Part shown: piece after piece, positions 4,601 to 5,606 of the stretch
How positions within the stretch are numbered: the stretch's first letter is position 1
How the letters are laid out: each line of letters begins with the position of its first letter
Assembly: GCA_019417145.1 (NCBI GenBank)
Contig: DXVY01000125.1
Location: 1-5,606, forward strand
Source of the DNA: Clostridiales bacterium
GTDB taxonomy: Bacteria > Bacillota > Clostridia > Oscillospirales > Acutalibacteraceae
Direction of reading: 5' to 3'
Length of the DNA: 5,606 bases
The notes under the pieces: generated by a model
Told to the model about the DNA's origin: nothing
The model's database searches: none
What the model saw: the letters and a program-made list of their open reading frames with translations, nothing else
Program-made: the position numbers and the translations under genes

Positions 4601-5606
4601 CCCGGGCGTCCTGGTCATCCACAAGCTCGGTGGAGAAGGCCGGGCCGCTGCCCGCTCCCTCGCCGAAGAAAATACCGCTCAGGGTGGCGTTTTTGCCCCG
4701 GATTTGGTTGATGCGGAACCGGGCGGAATTGTCGTATTTGTAGATGAGATAGACGCCGCCCTCAAAGTCCCGGACGGCCTGCAGGGGGGCTACCAGATTG
4801 AGGGTGTCCCCGTCGAACATCTCCACCATCTGCTCCCGGCCTTCCCCTTCCCAGTCGGCAAAGTAGAGGGCCACGGTGTATTCCCGTTTTTCCCGCAGGT
4901 CGATATCCACCGTAAAGGTCTGGTAGCAGGCCACGTTGTCGTCGCTCTGGTAGGCGCCCAAAGACCGGGAGCCGGCGTTAAAGCTGTTGGAGGAAAGGGC
5001 CCTGGGGTCGTCCGAATCGGTGACAAGGGAAATCCGCCTGCCCTTGGACAGCCGGACGTTGCTGACATAGTCCGGCAGCACCCGGACGTCGTTTCCGCCG
5101 TACCCGGGCAGCAGGTAGCCCTCCGAGCCGTACACCCCGCCCCAGCTGCCTTTGGTGGTGGTATCCCTGCCCACAAATTCGGCCGGGTAGACATATTCGC
5201 TCTCCTCGTAAGCCGGCGTCTGTCCCTCGTAGGTTACCTGGAAGTTGTAGGTGCCGGCGGAAAGGCCGGTGAAGTAGACAAAGTCCTCGTCCTCACCGGA
5301 GGGCGCGGCGGGGCTGCCGTTCAGGGTGATGCCCGTGATGCTCTTTTCCACCTTGGGCAGGGCCACGGTGGCCGTGGTGCCGGCGGGCACCGTCACCGCA
5401 TGGGCGCCCGACTCCACGTCAAAGGCGGCTTGGATGGTGCCGTAGGGGGTGGGCGTCCCGCCGGACACCCGGGTCAGCTGCCGGCCCAGGTGGGGCTTGA
5501 CCGTAAAGCTGGAGAAGCCCGCCTCGTCGGCTTTAATCCCCAAAACCTCCTCGCTCATCCAGGCCAGCACCCCGGCGCTCCAGGGATGGGCCAGGCTGGT
5601 ATAGCC
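1560..5606 (-). CDS. Wall-anchored alpha-L-rhamnosidase-like multimodular protein, 5' partial
   Basis: The reading frame stays open to the window edge, so these 1348 residues (numbered here from the codon at 5606) are only the C-terminal part. The first residues, GYTSLAHPWSAGVLAWMSEE, followed by LGIKADEAGFSSFTVKPHLG, match the end of the GH78-type six-hairpin catalytic barrel and its C-terminal beta domain. Such enzymes release terminal alpha-L-rhamnose. Then come an unassigned CBM-like domain (138-316), CBM-like modules A-D, two Ig-like modules, six Cys repeats (1020-1255), an acidic Ser/Thr linker and an SPKTG sorting signal (1316-1320) with a membrane segment and basic tail. The protein would be secreted and sortase-linked to the wall. 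The catalytic acids, signal peptide and start codon lie outside the window; the GTG at 5570 is internal. A related six-hairpin family is possible, but surface anchoring is firm. Confidence 0.88.
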   Translation of the reverse strand, partial: GYTSLAHPWSAGVLAWMSEEVLGIKADEAGFSSFTVKPHLGRQLTRVSGGTPTPYGTIQAAFDVESGAHAVTVPAGTTATVALPKVEKSITGITLNGSPAAPSGEDEDFVYFTGLSAGTYNFQVTYEGQTPAYEESEYVYPAEFVGRDTTTKGSWGGVYGSEGYLLPGYGGNDVRVLPDYVSNVRLSKGRRISLVTDSDDPRALSSNSFNAGSRSLGAYQSDDNVACYQTFTVDIDLREKREYTVALYFADWEGEGREQMVEMFDGDTLNLVAPLQAVRDFEGGVYLIYKYDNSARFRINQIRGKNATLSGIFFGEGAGSGPAFSTELVDDQDARVQYTGSGWRHDPMGDAYNGTFSYTNTPGDGAEFTFTGIGISLLASMESNRGIAEIFFDGESMGTFDLYSAGTRRQEIIFADNDLTYGEHTIKIVATGEKNPLALDAYVDVDAFEVRNEFQNITEVRVDDQQSQVTFSGAGWTHDPIDGAYADTFSYSKQAGDAAALTFTGSGISYIASRENNRGIAEIFVDDVSQGTVDLYSAETLRQQTVFTLDGLEEGEHTIRVAVTGEKNPAASDAYVDVDAFAVRSALFDVDALAAGLTVRSPQPGETSLTLPTLPSGFQLSIVETSHPAVLDTDGHITTPAIDMAVRLLLRVSDGKDTADRELYVIVPGADYAASTYTYDDHQAAIRYEGQGWTHDPGGINVYRNTYTYTNAAGATASLTFHGTGLTYIASKTANRGIAEIFIDGESYGRVDCYAAAPQTQVEVFSIDNLPAGEHTLQIRATGEKNEAADGTYVEVDAIRVTGPFDNRQYTLVDEMNEAVSAQGSGWSLGNAVSGSYDATLSYSNVPGDYMEYTFTGTGIACFASKESNRGIAEIILDGVSQGTVDMYSPSILRQQEIFRTDTLAYGQHTLQIRVTGQQNPASAGAYVDVDCFETCAPVLDAAALVSQLTLLPPTLGEENLWLPELPAGFQLAITGTSHPDIVDTDGRITYPEQDTQVTLTLSVAGAGERDLTVQIPGAGHSWDADFTVDKEPTCTEAGSKSIHCKTCGERKEVTVIDPLGHAYGSWETVEEPTCTEEGREERTCSRCKETETRALAAGHSWDAEYTVDKEATCTEAGSKSIHCQKCDAVQNETSIDPLGHDYGPWETVKEATCTEKGEEARTCSRCKETETRTLAAGHVWDTEYTMDREPTCTEAGSKSIHCQNCDAVQDETAIDPLGHDFGQWVVTEEATVDKEGSKERVCSRCAQKETAVIEKLEDTDTSQTEPTTGSDQTTEPDQSEIPSDSSQTTDAPSSAESQVDPPRQDNTHQQETGTSPKTGEVGPAAAMAVLILSAAAVCLRGRKGNAK
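1665..1835 (-). other. Acidic Ser/Thr-rich wall-spanning linker
   Basis: About 57 residues rich in Thr, Ser, Asp, Glu, Gln and Pro (EDTDTSQTEPTTGSDQTTEP and similar) with no predicted fold lie between the Cys repeats and the sorting signal. Segments of this kind typically thread the peptidoglycan in sortase substrates. Confidence 0.7.
1842..2549 (-). repeat. Three 79-residue double Cys-repeat units
   Basis: Six sub-repeats of 39-40 residues form three super-units of exactly 237 nt (for example the segments ending at 2549, 2312 and 2075). Odd sub-repeats read GHxWDxxYTxDxExTCTEAGSKSIHCxxC. Even ones read GHxYGxWxxxxEATCTExGxxxRTCSRC. Each full sub-repeat has Cys-x9-Cys-x2-Cys and a GH at its head. 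Units 1 and 2 are identical at about three quarters of positions. The sixth sub-repeat has Val in place of its first Cys. Such arrays are common stalk-like tails in Firmicute surface proteins; disulphide or metal binding is possible but not shown. Confidence 0.75.
2550..2792 (-). repeat. Degenerate Ig-like module 2
   Basis: The segment from VLDAAALVSQLTL through LWLPELPAGFQLAI, TSHPDIVDTDGRITYP and VTLTLSVAG to DLTVQIPGA repeats Ig-like module 1 with the same length and landmarks. It separates the last CBM-like module from the Cys-repeat stalk. A spacer role is inferred. Confidence 0.55.
2799..3179 (-). repeat. CBM-like beta-sandwich module D, most diverged
   Basis: The fourth copy keeps YSNVPGD, FTGTGIACFAS, SNRGIAEIILDGVSQGTVDMY, LRQQEIF and YVDVDCF. 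The HDP motif after GSGW is replaced by SLGN. It also has three cysteines absent from A and B (in GIACF, VDVDC and FETC). It pairs with module B by its VSQGTVD and LRQQ wording. Confidence 0.6.
3201..3581 (-). repeat. CBM-like beta-sandwich module C
   Basis: The third copy carries GQGWTHDP, YTYTNAAG, FHGTGLTYIAS, ANRGIAEIFIDGESYGRVDCY, GEHTLQIRATGEKN and YVEVDAIRV. It is the counterpart of module A, 351 residues earlier. It differs by a Cys in VDCY and by losing the Pro in the GEKNP turn (GEKNEAAD). Confidence 0.6.
3600..3842 (-). repeat. Degenerate Ig-like module 1
   Basis: About 80 residues run from FDVDALAAGLTV through SLTLPTLPSGFQLSI, TSHPAVLDTDGHITTP and VRLLLRVSDG to ELYVIVPGAD. The 'S-x-P-x-x-x-D-x-D-G-x-I-x-x-P' core and the closing strands resemble the atrophied bacterial Ig-like domains used as spacers in Firmicute surface proteins. 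Ig-like module 2 (2550-2792) repeats the same landmarks 352 residues later. Confidence 0.55.
3852..4235 (-). repeat. CBM-like beta-sandwich module B
   Basis: This second copy has GAGWTHDP, FSYSKQAGD, FTGSGISYIAS, NNRGIAEIFVDDVSQGTVDLY, LRQQTVF, GEHTIRVAVTGEKNPA and YVDVDAFAV. Its Asn codon of NRGIAEI starts 399 nt after that of module A. The VSQGTVD-YS and LRQQ wording is shared with module D, which indicates that A and B were duplicated together. Confidence 0.6.
4251..4625 (-). repeat. CBM-like beta-sandwich module A
   Basis: This is the first of four related modules of about 125 residues. It shows GSGWRHDP, FSYTNTPGD, FTFTGIGISLLAS, SNRGIAEIFFDGESMGTFDLY, GEHTIKIVATGEKN and YVDVDAFEV. The strand pattern and the invariant NRGIAEI (Asn codon at 4455-4457) suggest a galactose-binding-like fold used for carbohydrate recognition. 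Its DGES-G and ATGEKN wording is shared with module C rather than with adjacent module B. Confidence 0.6.
4659..5195 (-). other. Malectin/CBM-like domain with YGSEGYLLPGYG motif
   Basis: This domain of about 179 residues begins YVYPAEFVGRDTTTKGSWGG and has the motif VYGSEGYLLPGYGG. It continues with alternating strands such as CYQTFTVDIDL, YTVALYFADWEG and GVYLIYKYDN, and closes with NATLSGIFFGEG. The YTVALYFADWEG strand resembles malectin-like and galactose-binding beta-sandwich modules, and similar segments accompany rhamnosidases. I do not recognise a named family with certainty. A sugar-binding role is likely but unproven. Confidence 0.5.
5226..5606 (-). other. GH78-type barrel end and C-terminal beta domain
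   Basis: This part of the large protein starts inside the last helices of a six-hairpin barrel (SLAHPWSAGVLAWMSEEVLG). It continues with the beta domain that closes bacterial rhamnosidases: a FxxFTVKPHLG strand, TPYGTIQAAFDV, then HAVTVPAGTTATVALPK. It ends with ITGITLNGSP and GLSAGTYNFQVTYEG, the usual last strands. The order and spacing match the Bac_rhamnosid_C region of GH78. No catalytic residue is inside the window, so substrate specificity rests on family resemblance only. Confidence 0.75.

Noticed and set aside
5568..5570. GTG as the real start of the large gene
   Set aside because: The frame stays open to the window edge and the 12 preceding codons (GYTSLAHPWSAG) are a conserved part of the six-hairpin domain.

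Overview
The window looks like chromosome of a moderately GC-rich Gram-positive, most likely a gut Clostridia-type Firmicute (an Oscillospiraceae/Lachnospiraceae-like lineage is my inference). The clues are a C-terminal SPKTG sortase signal with a membrane segment and a basic tail, GH78-type polysaccharide degradation fused to many wall-stalk modules, AGG-type ribosome binding sites, and an AraC-type cupin regulator of the sort that accompanies sugar-utilisation genes in these bacteria.

Layout. (1) 1-840, + strand: a promoter -10 box, a Shine-Dalgarno site and a complete AraC-family regulator whose best start is 40. (2) 841-1023: a short convergent intergenic region with a strong GC-rich hairpin that best fits a minus-strand terminator. 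(3) 1024-1272, minus strand: a small one-domain XRE/Cro-type repressor with a good ribosome binding site. (4) 1273-1559: an AT-richer intergenic region of 287 bases with no convincing gene. It holds three direct copies and one inverted copy of a GATAYARGA motif, a perfect 17-bp hairpin with a GAAA loop, and a minus-strand promoter candidate. (5) 1560-5606, minus strand: the C-terminal 1348 residues of a very large secreted, wall-anchored enzyme whose N-terminus and catalytic core lie beyond the right edge.

The large protein reads, N to C: the end of an alpha-L-rhamnosidase-like (GH78) six-hairpin domain and its C-terminal beta domain; an unassigned malectin/CBM-like domain; two copies of a cassette made of two CBM-like beta-sandwich modules plus one degenerate Ig-like module; three copies of a 79-residue double Cys-repeat unit; an acidic Ser/Thr linker; and the SPKTG sorting signal. 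The picture is an enzyme held on the cell wall by a long stalk with several putative sugar-binding modules.

The AraC and XRE regulators are plausible local controllers of glycan use. A regulatory link to the large gene is inference from position only. The most unusual features are the two-level modular duplication of the large protein, its cysteine-repeat stalk with a decayed last unit, and the repeated operator-like motif upstream of the XRE gene.
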